NCBI GenBank assembly: GCA_038260305.1
Contig: JBBSNY010000008.1
Coordinates: 83,158-147,157, forward strand
DNA: 64,000 bases
Direction of reading: 5' to 3'
Origin: CADCVQ01 sp038260305
Lineage (GTDB): Bacteria > Actinomycetota > Thermoleophilia > Solirubrobacterales > Solirubrobacteraceae
Shown in pieces: positions 1-7,211 of the stretch. The notes under the pieces were generated by a model that saw only the letters and a list, made by a program, of their open reading frames with translations, was not told the origin of the DNA and ran no database searches. The translations under genes were made by a program, and so were the position numbers. Position 1 is the stretch's first letter; each line of letters opens with the position of its first letter.

Positions 1-28
1 TGTCGGGCTCGTCGCCGTTGCTCGTCAT
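1..28 (-). CDS. 5' end of a divergent gene cut by the window edge, possibly a TetR-type repressor
   Basis: On the minus strand an ATG at 28 opens a frame reading MTSNGDEPD that runs off the window. It lies head to head with a DrrAB-type exporter and is separated from it by an array of regularly spaced half-sites (40-71). Exporters of this type are often controlled by a divergent TetR/AcrR or PadR repressor, so that is the inferred identity. Nine codons cannot prove a gene or a family. Confidence 0.3.
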
Positions 29-39
29 CGCCTCACTGT

Positions 40-71
40 GTATAACGTACGCAATACAGCGTATGCAATAC
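40..71. promoter_or_regulatory. Array of 4-bp half-sites at 7-bp spacing, candidate repressor operator
   Basis: GTAT, GTAC, ATAC, GTAT and ATAC begin at 40, 47, 54, 61 and 68, exactly 7 bp apart with 3-bp spacers. The segment 61-71 (GTATGCAATAC) has perfect GTAT/ATAC arms, and 40-57 is a 14/18 palindrome centred on CGTACG. TATAAC at 41-46 resembles a -10 box. The position between divergent genes suggests an operator for a dimeric regulator. Confidence 0.6.
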
Positions 72-107
72 GCAATGGCGATCGGGACGACCGGAAGGAC
101 GGCAACG

Positions 108-1070
108 ATGGACGACGACCCGGCGATCGAGGCGACCGGCCTCACGAAGTCCTACGGGGCGCTGCGCGTGCTCGACGCCGTCGACCTCGCCGTGGCGCGC
201 GGGACGGTGTTCTCGCTGCTCGGGCCCAACGGCGCCGGCAAGACGACGATGGTGCGGATCCTCGCGACGCTCGCGCGCGCCGACGCCGGGACGGCCCGCG
301 TCGCGGGCTTCGACGTCGCCGCCCAGCGCCGCGAGGTCCGCCGCCGGATCAGCCTGACGGGCCAGTACGCGGCGGTCGACGAGGTCCAGACCGGCGCCGA
401 GAACCTGCGCATGATGGGGCGGCTGTTCGGCCAGTCCGCGCGCGCGGCCGGCGCCCGGGCGACCGAGCTGCTCGAGCGATTCGAGCTCACCGACGCCGGC
501 GCACGGCGGGTCGCGACCTACTCCGGCGGCATGCGCCGGCGCCTGGACCTCGCGGCATCACTCGTCGGTCGCCCCGAGGTGATCTTCCTCGACGAGCCGA
601 CAACGGGCCTGGACCCGCGCAGCCGCCAGGCGATGTGGGACGAGATCACGCGCCTCGTCGGCGGCGGGACGACGGTCTTCCTGACGACGCAGTACCTCGA
701 GGAGGCCGACCGCCTCGCCGATCGCATCGCCGTCATCGACGACGGCCGCGTCGTCGCCGAGGGCACGCCGGCACAGCTCAAGCGGCGCGTCTCCGATCAG
801 CGCCTGGACCTCGTGTTGACCGACGACGAGACGTTCCGCGACGTCGCTCGGTCGCTCGGCAATCGCATCGTCGTGCGCGACCCCGCGGCGCTGCGGCTCG
901 GCGTCGCCACCGACGGCAGCGCCGCGCACGTCCGCGCGCTGCTCGACGAGATCGATCCCCGCAGCGTCGCGGTGCGCCGCTTCGCCGTTCACGACGCGAC
1001 GCTCGACGACGTCTTCCTCGCCCTCACGGGCCACGCCACGAGTCCCGACAAGGAGTCCGCCCATGCCTGA
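108..1070 (+). CDS. ABC transporter ATP-binding protein, DrrA family
   Basis: This is the cytoplasmic ATPase of a two-gene drug or lipid exporter. Walker A (GPNGAGKT, residues 39-46), the signature SGGMRR (139-144) and Walker B followed by DEPTTGLDP (about 158-170) are all intact, and the C-terminal extension after residue 220 is typical of DrrA/NodI-like exporters. I chose the ATG at 108 because GGAAGGA at 93-99 gives an 8-nt spaced ribosome site; the open frame extends upstream through the operator array and is not used there. The permease follows 71 bp later. Substrate cannot be read from sequence. Confidence 0.9.
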   Translation: MDDDPAIEATGLTKSYGALRVLDAVDLAVARGTVFSLLGPNGAGKTTMVRILATLARADAGTARVAGFDVAAQRREVRRRISLTGQYAAVDEVQTGAENLRMMGRLFGQSARAAGARATELLERFELTDAGARRVATYSGGMRRRLDLAASLVGRPEVIFLDEPTTGLDPRSRQAMWDEITRLVGGGTTVFLTTQYLEEADRLADRIAVIDDGRVVAEGTPAQLKRRVSDQRLDLVLTDDETFRDVARSLGNRIVVRDPAALRLGVATDGSAAHVRALLDEIDPRSVAVRRFAVHDATLDDVFLALTGHATSPDKESAHA

Positions 1071-1141
1071 CCTGGTCCCCCATCGCGCTGCCCCGCTCTG
1101 CGCCGGGGGCGCGCCCGCTCGACGCGAGAAGGAGACCGCCG

Positions 1142-1945
1142 GTGTCTGACCTCGCCCTCCCCACGCCCAACATCGCGGCCACGCCCGGCCGCCCGGCCGC
1201 CCTCGCCGACGCCCGCACGATGGCCGCGCGCTGCGTCCGCCTGTCGTCGCGCAACCTCGACGCGCTGATCACGTCGCTGATGCTGCCCGTCGTCCTGATG
1301 CTCGTCTTCGTCGAGCTGTTCGGCGGCGCGATCGAGACCGGCACGGCGTACGTGACCTACGTCGTCCCCGGCGTCATCCTCCTGTGCGCCGGCTTCGGCT
1401 CGGCGACGACCGCCGTCACCGTCAGCGCCGACATGACCGGCGGGATCATCGACCGCCTGCGCTCGATGGACGTCGGCGGCCCGGCCGTGCTCGCCGGCCA
1501 CGTCGCGGCGAGCGTCGCCCGCAACGCCGTCTCGACCGTGCTCGTCTTCGGCGTCGCCGTCCTGATCGGCTTTCGCCCGCACGCCGCGCCGCTGGACGTG
1601 CTCGCCGCGGTCGCCGTCCTGCTCGCGTTCGTCGTCGCGCTGTCCTGGCTGGCCGCCGCCTTCGGCCTCGTCGCCCGCACCCCCGAGGCGGCCAACGGCT
1701 TTCAGTTCCTGATCCTGTTCCTGCCCTACGCGTCGAGCGCGTTCGTCCCGATCGACACGATGCCGTCGTGGATCCAGGGCTTCGCCGCCCACCAGCCGAT
1801 CACCCCGGTCATCGAGACGCTGCGCGGCCTGCTGCTCGGCACGCCGGTCGCCAACGCCCCGTGGACGGCGCTCGCCTGGTGCGCCGGCATCCTCGCCGTC
1901 TCGATCGCGCTGTCGGGGGTGCTGTTTCGTCGCCGGACGAGGTGA
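1142..1945 (+). CDS. ABC-2 type permease, DrrB family
   Basis: This membrane partner of the preceding ATPase has about six hydrophobic segments, starting near LPVVLMLVFVELFGG and ending near the C-terminus, and the usual ABC-2 length (267 residues). The GTG at 1142 is preceded by AAGGAG at 1129-1134 with a 7-nt spacer; the open frame upstream overlaps the ATPase gene and is spurious. It sits directly behind the ATPase and should be co-transcribed with it. The exporter is probably for a hydrophobic drug, glycolipid or polyketide, which is inference from the family. Confidence 0.88.
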   Translation: MSDLALPTPNIAATPGRPAALADARTMAARCVRLSSRNLDALITSLMLPVVLMLVFVELFGGAIETGTAYVTYVVPGVILLCAGFGSATTAVTVSADMTGGIIDRLRSMDVGGPAVLAGHVAASVARNAVSTVLVFGVAVLIGFRPHAAPLDVLAAVAVLLAFVVALSWLAAAFGLVARTPEAANGFQFLILFLPYASSAFVPIDTMPSWIQGFAAHQPITPVIETLRGLLLGTPVANAPWTALAWCAGILAVSIALSGVLFRRRTR

Positions 1946-1984
1946 TGCCGTGTTCGACACGCCGCGCCCGGGCGGCCTGTGTTG

Positions 1985-2016
1985 AGTCGAGCGTCAGCCC
2001 AGTCGAGCGTCAGCCC
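1985..2016. repeat. Perfect 16-bp tandem duplication at the 3' end of the epimerase gene
   Basis: AGTCGAGCGTCAGCCC occurs twice back to back (1985-2000 and 2001-2016). The second copy contains the TGA stop of the minus-strand epimerase gene (2010-2012), so the first copy lies just beyond its stop. It looks like a replication slippage product. Confidence 0.8.
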
Positions 2017-2957
2017 GGCGCGGTCGTCGCAGCGAGGTCGGCGAGGTCGGCCTGCACCATCTCCTCGATCATCGCCTCGAAGCTGATCTCGGGCTCCCAG
2101 CCGAGGCGCTCGCGGGCGAGCGTCGTGTCGCCGACCGGCGGGGTCGCCTCGGGAGGCCGGACGAACTCGGGGTTGACGCGGACGTACTCCGCGGGATCGA
2201 GATCGACGACCGCGAAGGCCGCGTCGACGAGCTCGCCGACCGTGCGCCCGACGCCGCCCGCGAGGACGACGTCGCACGGCTCGTCGGCCTGCAGCATGAG
2301 CCAGTAGCCGCGCACGACATCGCGCGCGTGGCACCAGTCGCGGATCGCGCCAAGGTCGCCGAGCTGCAATTCCTGTTGCAGGCCGAGCTTGATCGCGGCC
2401 GCGCCGCGAGTGACCTTGCGCGGCAGGAAGCGCTCGGGCCGCCGCGGGGACTCGTGGTTGTAGGCGATCGCGCTCGACGCGTGCAGGCCGTGGCGCTCGC
2501 GCAGCGCGTCGACGAGGCCGAACGCCGCGAGCTTCGCCACGCCGTAGGGCGAGCGCGGGCGCATCGGCGTGCGCTCGTTCTGCGGCGACTGCGACGCGGC
2601 GCCGAAGATCTCGCCGGACGACGCGAACATGGCCCGTAGCCCGTCGACCTCGCGCGCGGCGTTCAGCAGCGTGCCCGTCGCGCCCGCGACCGCGGCCAGC
2701 GTGGCCGCAGGGTCCTCCCACGAGGCGGGGACGAACGTCGGCGCGGCGAGGTGGTAGAGCTCGTCGGGCGCCGTCTCGAGCAGCGCGGCGCGCAGCGACC
2801 CGAGGTCCGTCAGATCGCCGATCACCGTGCGCACCCCGTCGACGCGGACATCCGGCGATCGGACCATCCCGACGACCTCGTAGCCGCGACTCAGGAGCAG
2901 CTCGGCGAGGTAGGAGCCGTCCTGTCCCGTGATGCCGGTGACGAGCGCGCGAGCCAT
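2010..2957 (-). CDS. NAD-dependent epimerase/dehydratase, GDP-mannose 4,6-dehydratase-like
   Basis: This is an extended short-chain dehydrogenase acting on a nucleotide sugar. The Rossmann motif TGITGQDG (residues 7-14) is the form found in GDP-mannose 4,6-dehydratases, and the catalytic YxxxK is Y138-GVA-K142. The length of 315 residues fits that family. The product would be a GDP-4-keto-6-deoxyhexose, a precursor of rhamnose- or fucose-type deoxysugars, consistent with the glycan genes downstream. TAGGCT at 2964-2969 lies 6 nt before the ATG, suggesting a leaderless transcript. The exact substrate (GDP-mannose or another sugar nucleotide) is not certain. Confidence 0.85.
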   Translation of the reverse strand: MARALVTGITGQDGSYLAELLLSRGYEVVGMVRSPDVRVDGVRTVIGDLTDLGSLRAALLETAPDELYHLAAPTFVPASWEDPAATLAAVAGATGTLLNAAREVDGLRAMFASSGEIFGAASQSPQNERTPMRPRSPYGVAKLAAFGLVDALRERHGLHASSAIAYNHESPRRPERFLPRKVTRGAAAIKLGLQQELQLGDLGAIRDWCHARDVVRGYWLMLQADEPCDVVLAGGVGRTVGELVDAAFAVVDLDPAEYVRVNPEFVRPPEATPPVGDTTLARERLGWEPEISFEAMIEEMVQADLADLAATTAPG

Positions 2958-2963
2958 CGAAGC

Positions 2964-2969
2964 AGCCTA
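2964..2969 (-). promoter_or_regulatory. Putative -10 box (TAGGCT) for a leaderless transcript
   Basis: On the minus strand TAGGCT is followed by 6 nt (GCTTCG) and then the ATG of the epimerase gene. That places transcription initiation at or next to the start codon. Confidence 0.5.
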
Positions 2970-3046
2970 GTCGTCTGCCGCGAACGGACGCCAAAGCTCG
3001 ATACGGCGTTCAGAGGCGCGAACTCGCGGGTAGCGAACCTAAAGAC

Positions 3047-3064
3047 GCGCACTTGCAAGTTCGC
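3047..3064. promoter_or_regulatory. Near-perfect 18-bp palindrome, candidate operator
   Basis: ACTTGCAAGT (3051-3060) is a perfect palindrome, extended to GCGC/TCGC flanks with one mismatched pair (16 of 18 positions). It sits between the divergent epimerase and WecG/TagA genes, so a dimeric regulator could control either. Confidence 0.45.
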
Positions 3065-3131
3065 AACCTTTGCCCCTGAACCGCGTTCTGACTCGTACCT
3101 TCGCCCCATCCCAAGCGTCGTATTTGCCCGC

Positions 3132-3980
3132 ATGACCCTCTCCCGCCCCCTTCCCAGTGGGTTGCAGCGGCCCCCCAAGCCGTTGTCGCAGCCCGCCCCA
3201 ATCGCCCCGTCCGAAGTCAGCGTGCTCGGCGTGCCGCTGTCGTTGACGGACTACGACGACACGATGGAGTGGATGGACGCGTCGATCGCCCATCGCGAGA
3301 AGGGCTACGTCTGCGTCGCCGCGACGCACACGATCATGGTCTGCAACGAGGACCCGGAGCTGCGTGAGGCGGTCCTGAACGCGTCGCTGACGCTACCCGA
3401 CGGCCAGCCGCTCGTGTGGGCGATGAACGCGCTCGGCGGCGACCTCGAGGAGCGCGTCTACGGCCCGACGCTGATGGCCCGCTACTGCGAGCGCGCCGCC
3501 GAGAACGACACGCGGATGTACCTCTACGGCGGTCGCAACCAGGGCGCGCTCGTCCAACTCGCGCTGAACCTGCGCCAGCGCTTCCCGGGCGTGAGGATCG
3601 TCGGCGGCTACTCGCCGCCCTTCCGCGACCTCTCCGAGGAGGAGGAGGACGCGATCGTCGCCGAGATGAACAACTCCAAGGCCGACGTCATCTGGGTCGG
3701 TGTCGGAGCGCCGAAGCAGGAGAAGTGGATGGCCGCGATGCGCGGCCGCCTCGACGCCCCCGTGCTCGTCGGCGTCGGCGCCGCGTTCGACTTCCACGCC
3801 GGTCTCGTGCCGCAGGCGCCGCTGTGGATGCAGTCCGCCGGCCTCGAGTGGTCCTACCGCCTGGCGCACGAGCCCAGGCGCCTGTGGCGACGCTACGCGC
3901 GCTACAACCCACGCTTCGTCGTGGGCTTCACCAAGCAGTACATCCGACACCGCATGCTTGCGGCGTCAAGCGAACGGTAG
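3132..3980 (+). CDS. WecG/TagA/CpsF family glycosyltransferase
   Basis: This 282-residue protein matches the GT26 family that adds N-acetylmannosamine or its uronic acid to an undecaprenyl-linked sugar on the cytoplasmic face of the membrane. Family marks are TLPDGQPLVWA, YLYGGR and DVIWVGVGAPKQEKW, and the C-terminal AGLEWSYRLAHEPRRLWRR. The first 30 residues before SEVSVLGVPL are Pro-rich and variable. I chose the ATG at 3132; no good ribosome site is visible, so a later start is possible. Its neighbour at 3993 encodes the dehydrogenase that could supply a uronic-acid donor. Confidence 0.88.
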   Translation: MTLSRPLPSGLQRPPKPLSQPAPIAPSEVSVLGVPLSLTDYDDTMEWMDASIAHREKGYVCVAATHTIMVCNEDPELREAVLNASLTLPDGQPLVWAMNALGGDLEERVYGPTLMARYCERAAENDTRMYLYGGRNQGALVQLALNLRQRFPGVRIVGGYSPPFRDLSEEEEDAIVAEMNNSKADVIWVGVGAPKQEKWMAAMRGRLDAPVLVGVGAAFDFHAGLVPQAPLWMQSAGLEWSYRLAHEPRRLWRRYARYNPRFVVGFTKQYIRHRMLAASSER

Positions 3981-3983
3981 ATT
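3978..3983 (+). promoter_or_regulatory. Possible -10 box (TAGATT)
   Basis: TAGATT lies 9 nt before the ATG of the nucleotide-sugar dehydrogenase gene and straddles the stop codon of the preceding gene. It could start a separate, near-leaderless transcript inside the cluster. Confidence 0.35.
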
Positions 3984-3992
3984 CCCCGCCAC

Positions 3993-5264
3993 ATGTCCGC
4001 CGAGGTTGCCGTCATCGGGCTGGGCCGGATCGGCCTCCCGCTGGCCGTGTCCTTCGCCGACCGCGGACTGCGGGTGCTCGGCGTCGACAAGGACGCCGCC
4101 CGGCTGCAGGCGGTTCGCGACGGGTGCATGCCGTTCGAGGAGCCCGGCGCACAGGCGGCGCTCGACCGCGTCCACGCCGCCGGAACGCTCGAGGTGTCAG
4201 ACCGCGTCGCCGACGCGGCGCTCGCCGACCACATCGTCATCACGCTCGGCACGCCGTCGTTCTCGCACATCGAGATCGACATCTCCGACATCCGCTCGGC
4301 CCTGGATGACCTGCTCGGGCACCTGCGCCTCGGGCACACGATCGTGCTGCGCTCGACGATCGCTCCTGGCACGACCGAGTTCGTCGCCGGCTACCTCGCC
4401 AAGCACCTCGGCTTTCAGATCGGCGAGGACGTCTTCGTCGCCCACGCGCCGGAGCGGATCGCCGCCGGGCGCTTCTTCGAGGAGATCGACACGCTGCCGT
4501 GCATCATCGGCGGCGTCGGCGCCGCCTCCGGCGAGCGCGTCGGCGCGCTGTTCAGCGTCTTCGGTGCGCCGATCGTGCAGACGACGCCCGTGCAGGCCGA
4601 GCTCGCGAAGATCTGGACGAACATCCTGCGCTACGCGAACTTCGCGCTGCCGAACCTGCTGATGATGGATTGCGAGCAGCACGGCGCGAACGTCTTCGAC
4701 GTCATCGAGCTCATCAACCGCGACTACCCGCGCGGCGGGATCGCCTCGCCGGGCCTCACCGCCGGGACCTGCCTGCGCAAGGACTTCGCCTTCAGCGAGG
4801 AGCGCTCGAACGCCCCCGGCATGCTGCTCGCCGTCTCGCGCGTCAACGAGTCCGTGCCGCTGTTTCTCGTCGAGGGGATGAAGCGCCGCCTCGGGTCGCT
4901 GAACGGGCGCAAGATCGCCGTCCTCGGGCTTGCCTTCAAGGGCAACACCGACGACGAGCGCGACTCGCTCGCGCACAAGCTCGTGCGCCTGCTCGAGCGC
5001 GAGCTCGCCGACGTCGAGGTCCACGACCCGCGCGTGGCGACGCCGACGCCCCCCCTCGCGGACGCCGTCACCGGCGCTGACGCGGTCGTCGTCGCCGCCA
5101 ACCACGACGAGTTCCGCGGCACCGAGCCGCTGCATCTCATCGCGGCGCTCGCCGGCGGCGACGCGCTCGTCGTCGACCCCTGGAACTGCTTCGGCGCCGC
5201 GCAGGTCTTCGCCTACCTGTCGGAGCTCAGCGTCCTCTCCAACGGCAAGGTCGCGCTGCCGTGA
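3993..5264 (+). CDS. Nucleotide-sugar dehydrogenase, WecC/UDP-ManNAc dehydrogenase-like
   Basis: This 423-residue enzyme belongs to the UDP-glucose/GDP-mannose dehydrogenase family, which oxidises C6 of a sugar nucleotide to the acid with two NAD. The N-terminal Rossmann motif GLGRIGLP (residues 9-16), the catalytic Cys260 in GTCLRKDF, and the C-terminal domain with GLAFKGNTDDERDS are all present. The WecC type is favoured because of the adjacent WecG-like transferase, but UDP-GlcNAc or UDP-glucose substrates cannot be excluded. Only 12 bp separate it from the upstream gene. Confidence 0.88.
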   Translation: MSAEVAVIGLGRIGLPLAVSFADRGLRVLGVDKDAARLQAVRDGCMPFEEPGAQAALDRVHAAGTLEVSDRVADAALADHIVITLGTPSFSHIEIDISDIRSALDDLLGHLRLGHTIVLRSTIAPGTTEFVAGYLAKHLGFQIGEDVFVAHAPERIAAGRFFEEIDTLPCIIGGVGAASGERVGALFSVFGAPIVQTTPVQAELAKIWTNILRYANFALPNLLMMDCEQHGANVFDVIELINRDYPRGGIASPGLTAGTCLRKDFAFSEERSNAPGMLLAVSRVNESVPLFLVEGMKRRLGSLNGRKIAVLGLAFKGNTDDERDSLAHKLVRLLERELADVEVHDPRVATPTPPLADAVTGADAVVVAANHDEFRGTEPLHLIAALAGGDALVVDPWNCFGAAQVFAYLSELSVLSNGKVALP

Positions 5265-5298
5265 CCCCGCCTCCCGGCACGGCTGCGAGCCGCGGCCG

Positions 5299-6261
5299 AT
5301 GAAGCGTGTGCTTGTGACGGGCGGCGCCGGCACGATCGGCGCCGCGGTCGTGCGGCGCCTGCTGCGCGATCCCGGCTTCGAGGTGCGCGTCTCCGACCAG
5401 CGCGAGGCGCCGCAGTGGATGCGCGAGGGCTGCGAGGTCCACACCGGCGACCTGCGCCTGCACGAGCAGGCGCTGGCCGCGACGAAGGGCTGCACGCATG
5501 TCATCCACCTGGCGGCGATCGTCGGCGGGATCGCGAACTTCCACAAGCTCCCCCACACGCTGACGGCGGTCAACTCGGCGCTCTATGACGGCGTCATCCA
5601 GGCCGCGCTGGACTGCGACGTCGAGCGCTTCACGTACGTCTCCAGCTCGATGGTGTTCGAGCGCGCGACCGAGTACCCGACGACCGAGGAGCACGTCTGG
5701 GACGTCGCGATGCCGCGCTCGGCATACGGCTTCTCGAAGCTCGCCGGCGAGGTCTGGTGCCGCGCCGCGCACGACGAGCATGGCCTGCCGTACACGATCT
5801 GTCGCCCTTTCAACGCCTACGGGCCGGGCGAGATGCCCGACGACGAGCCCGGCATCGCGCACGCCGTGCCCGACCTCATCCGCAAGGTCCTGGCCGGCCA
5901 GCACCCACTGCAGATCTTCGGCACGGGCGAGCACACGCGCACGCTGACGCACGTCGACGACATCGCAGACGGCGTCGTCACCGCGATGGACTCCCCGGCC
6001 GGCCTGCACGAGGACTTCAACATCTCCGCCTCCGACGAGTTGACCGTCGCCGCGATCGCGCGCATCATCTGGGAGGTCTGCGGGCGTGAGCCGGAGGCCT
6101 TTGAGCTCGAGCACCTGCCGACGTTCGCCGTCGACGTCGTGCGCCGCTGGCCAAGCGTCGAGAAGGCCCGAACCGTGCTCGGCTGGGAGGCGAAGATCGG
6201 CGTGCGCGACGGGATCGCCCAGACGGCCGACTGGCTGCGCGGGGTGCTCGCGGCCTCATAG
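5299..6261 (+). CDS. NAD-dependent sugar-nucleotide epimerase/dehydratase
   Basis: This extended SDR of 320 residues has TGGAGTIG (7-14), an SSS triad serine segment (115-117) and catalytic Y143-GFS-K147. Sequence features such as HLAAIVGGIANFH and CRPFNAYGPGE resemble UDP-glucose 4-epimerase and GDP-sugar epimerase relatives. The start is the ATG at 5299, 34 bp behind the dehydrogenase stop; upstream in-frame sequence overlaps that gene in another frame. It probably makes one of the activated sugars used by the nearby transferases. The exact substrate is unresolved. Confidence 0.85.
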   Translation: MKRVLVTGGAGTIGAAVVRRLLRDPGFEVRVSDQREAPQWMREGCEVHTGDLRLHEQALAATKGCTHVIHLAAIVGGIANFHKLPHTLTAVNSALYDGVIQAALDCDVERFTYVSSSMVFERATEYPTTEEHVWDVAMPRSAYGFSKLAGEVWCRAAHDEHGLPYTICRPFNAYGPGEMPDDEPGIAHAVPDLIRKVLAGQHPLQIFGTGEHTRTLTHVDDIADGVVTAMDSPAGLHEDFNISASDELTVAAIARIIWEVCGREPEAFELEHLPTFAVDVVRRWPSVEKARTVLGWEAKIGVRDGIAQTADWLRGVLAAS

Positions 6262-6262
6262 C

Positions 6263-6310
6263 ACCCGGCGCTCCGTGGGCTACCTTCGTTTGTCCCAGAC
6301 CGCGCCGGGT
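6263..6310. promoter_or_regulatory. 9-bp perfect inverted repeat with a 30-nt loop
   Basis: ACCCGGCGC at 6263-6271 pairs perfectly with GCGCCGGGT at 6302-6310. It starts just after the epimerase stop codon and ends 39 bp before the next start. There is no T-tract, so it may be a rho-independent-like terminator without U-run or a leader structure. Confidence 0.4.
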
Positions 6311-6349
6311 AGGCGATAGGTCCCTACTTCGAAGCAGAGGAGCACCCCG

Positions 6350-6874
6350 ATGAAGCTGCGGCGCCAGAAGCGCACGACGAGCAAGGCGCTGGACGGCCTG
6401 GCATCGATCACGAAGATCTGGACGGACGGAAGGGTCGGCAAGACGGCCGGCAAGGCGAGCAAGAAGGCCGGCAAGGCGGCCGGCAAGGGGGTCGCGAAGG
6501 CGAAGTCGCTGCGACCGCCGTCGAAGGTCAGGAAGCTGCTGTCCTCCAAGCTGCTGCGCGTCGGCGGCGCGGCGGCCGTCGTGGCCGGCGCCGGCGGGGC
6601 GGTGTTCGGCAAGCTCAAGAAGAAGCCCGACCCGGTCTACACCCCGCCGTCGCCGACCGAGCCTGTCGCCGCGCCGCCGGCGGCCGACCCGCCCCCGCTG
6701 GCGATCGCGCCCGACCCGCCCGCGCCCGCCGAGCCGGTCGCCGCGGCCGCCGATCCGACGCCCGAGGAGCCCGCCGCCGTGACCGATCCCACGCCGGAGG
6801 CGCCTGAGCCGGTCGAGGAGCCGCCGGTCGAGGAGCCGGACGCCGTGGGCGAGGCTCCCGCCGACGCTACTTGA
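6350..6874 (+). CDS. Unrecognised protein with Lys/Ala-rich N-terminus, hydrophobic centre and acidic Pro-rich tail
   Basis: I do not recognise this 174-residue protein. Residues 1-65 are strongly basic with repeated KAGKAAGK-like words, resembling histone H1 tails. Residues about 68-88 (VGGAAAVVAGAGGAVFGKL) could form one short membrane segment. Residues 95-174 are Pro, Ala and Glu rich with repeated DPTPEEP and VEEP words and strong negative charge. A GAGGAG ribosome site at 6337-6342 supports the start. The stop overlaps the end of the convergent cupredoxin gene by 8 bp. A basic cytoplasmic face, one anchor and an acidic external tail is one reading; nucleoid binding is another. Confidence 0.75.
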   Translation: MKLRRQKRTTSKALDGLASITKIWTDGRVGKTAGKASKKAGKAAGKGVAKAKSLRPPSKVRKLLSSKLLRVGGAAAVVAGAGGAVFGKLKKKPDPVYTPPSPTEPVAAPPAADPPPLAIAPDPPAPAEPVAAAADPTPEEPAAVTDPTPEAPEPVEEPPVEEPDAVGEAPADAT

Positions 6875-7211
6875 CCTTCAGCACCATCGACTGGTCGGCG
6901 GCACCGTGGATCGTGCAGTAGATCTTGTAGGTTCCCTTCTTCGTCAGCTTCTTCGAGAACGAGCCCGACCTCATCGTCTTCGAGTGAAACTTGACCGGGC
7001 CGCTGGACACGGTGACGTTGTGCGGCGCGTGGCCGGCGAACTTCCACTTCACCGTCGTGCCCTTCTTGACCGTCACGGTCGGTACGCCCTTTGCGCGGAC
7101 GAAGTAGTCGTCGCCGACCTTGATGCTCTTCGTCGCAGCGAGCGCAACGGGGACGGTCACCCCCAGCGAGAGCGTTGCGGCGAGTAGGGCGGGGAGGGTC
7201 TTCCGGGTCAT
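6867..7211 (-). CDS. Secreted cupredoxin (plastocyanin-like copper protein)
   Basis: This 114-residue protein has a signal peptide (about 1-26, ending LALA), then a single cupredoxin domain. The type 1 copper ligand pattern is visible as H64 (APHNVTV) and C99-x2-H102 with M109; the His-Met spacing of six residues is longer than the usual four. Its ATG at 7211 overlaps the stop of the PHM-like gene (ATGA), so the two are translationally coupled and probably act together outside the cell. A small electron carrier or copper donor for the oxidase is the likely role, by inference. Confidence 0.82.
   Translation of the reverse strand: MTRKTLPALLAATLSLGVTVPVALAATKSIKVGDDYFVRAKGVPTVTVKKGTTVKWKFAGHAPHNVTVSSGPVKFHSKTMRSGSFSKKLTKKGTYKIYCTIHGAADQSMVLKVK

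Noticed and set aside
1063..1141. ATG at 1063 as the permease start
   Set aside because: That frame stops within about 28 codons and is not the permease frame; the GTG at 1142 has a good ribosome site.
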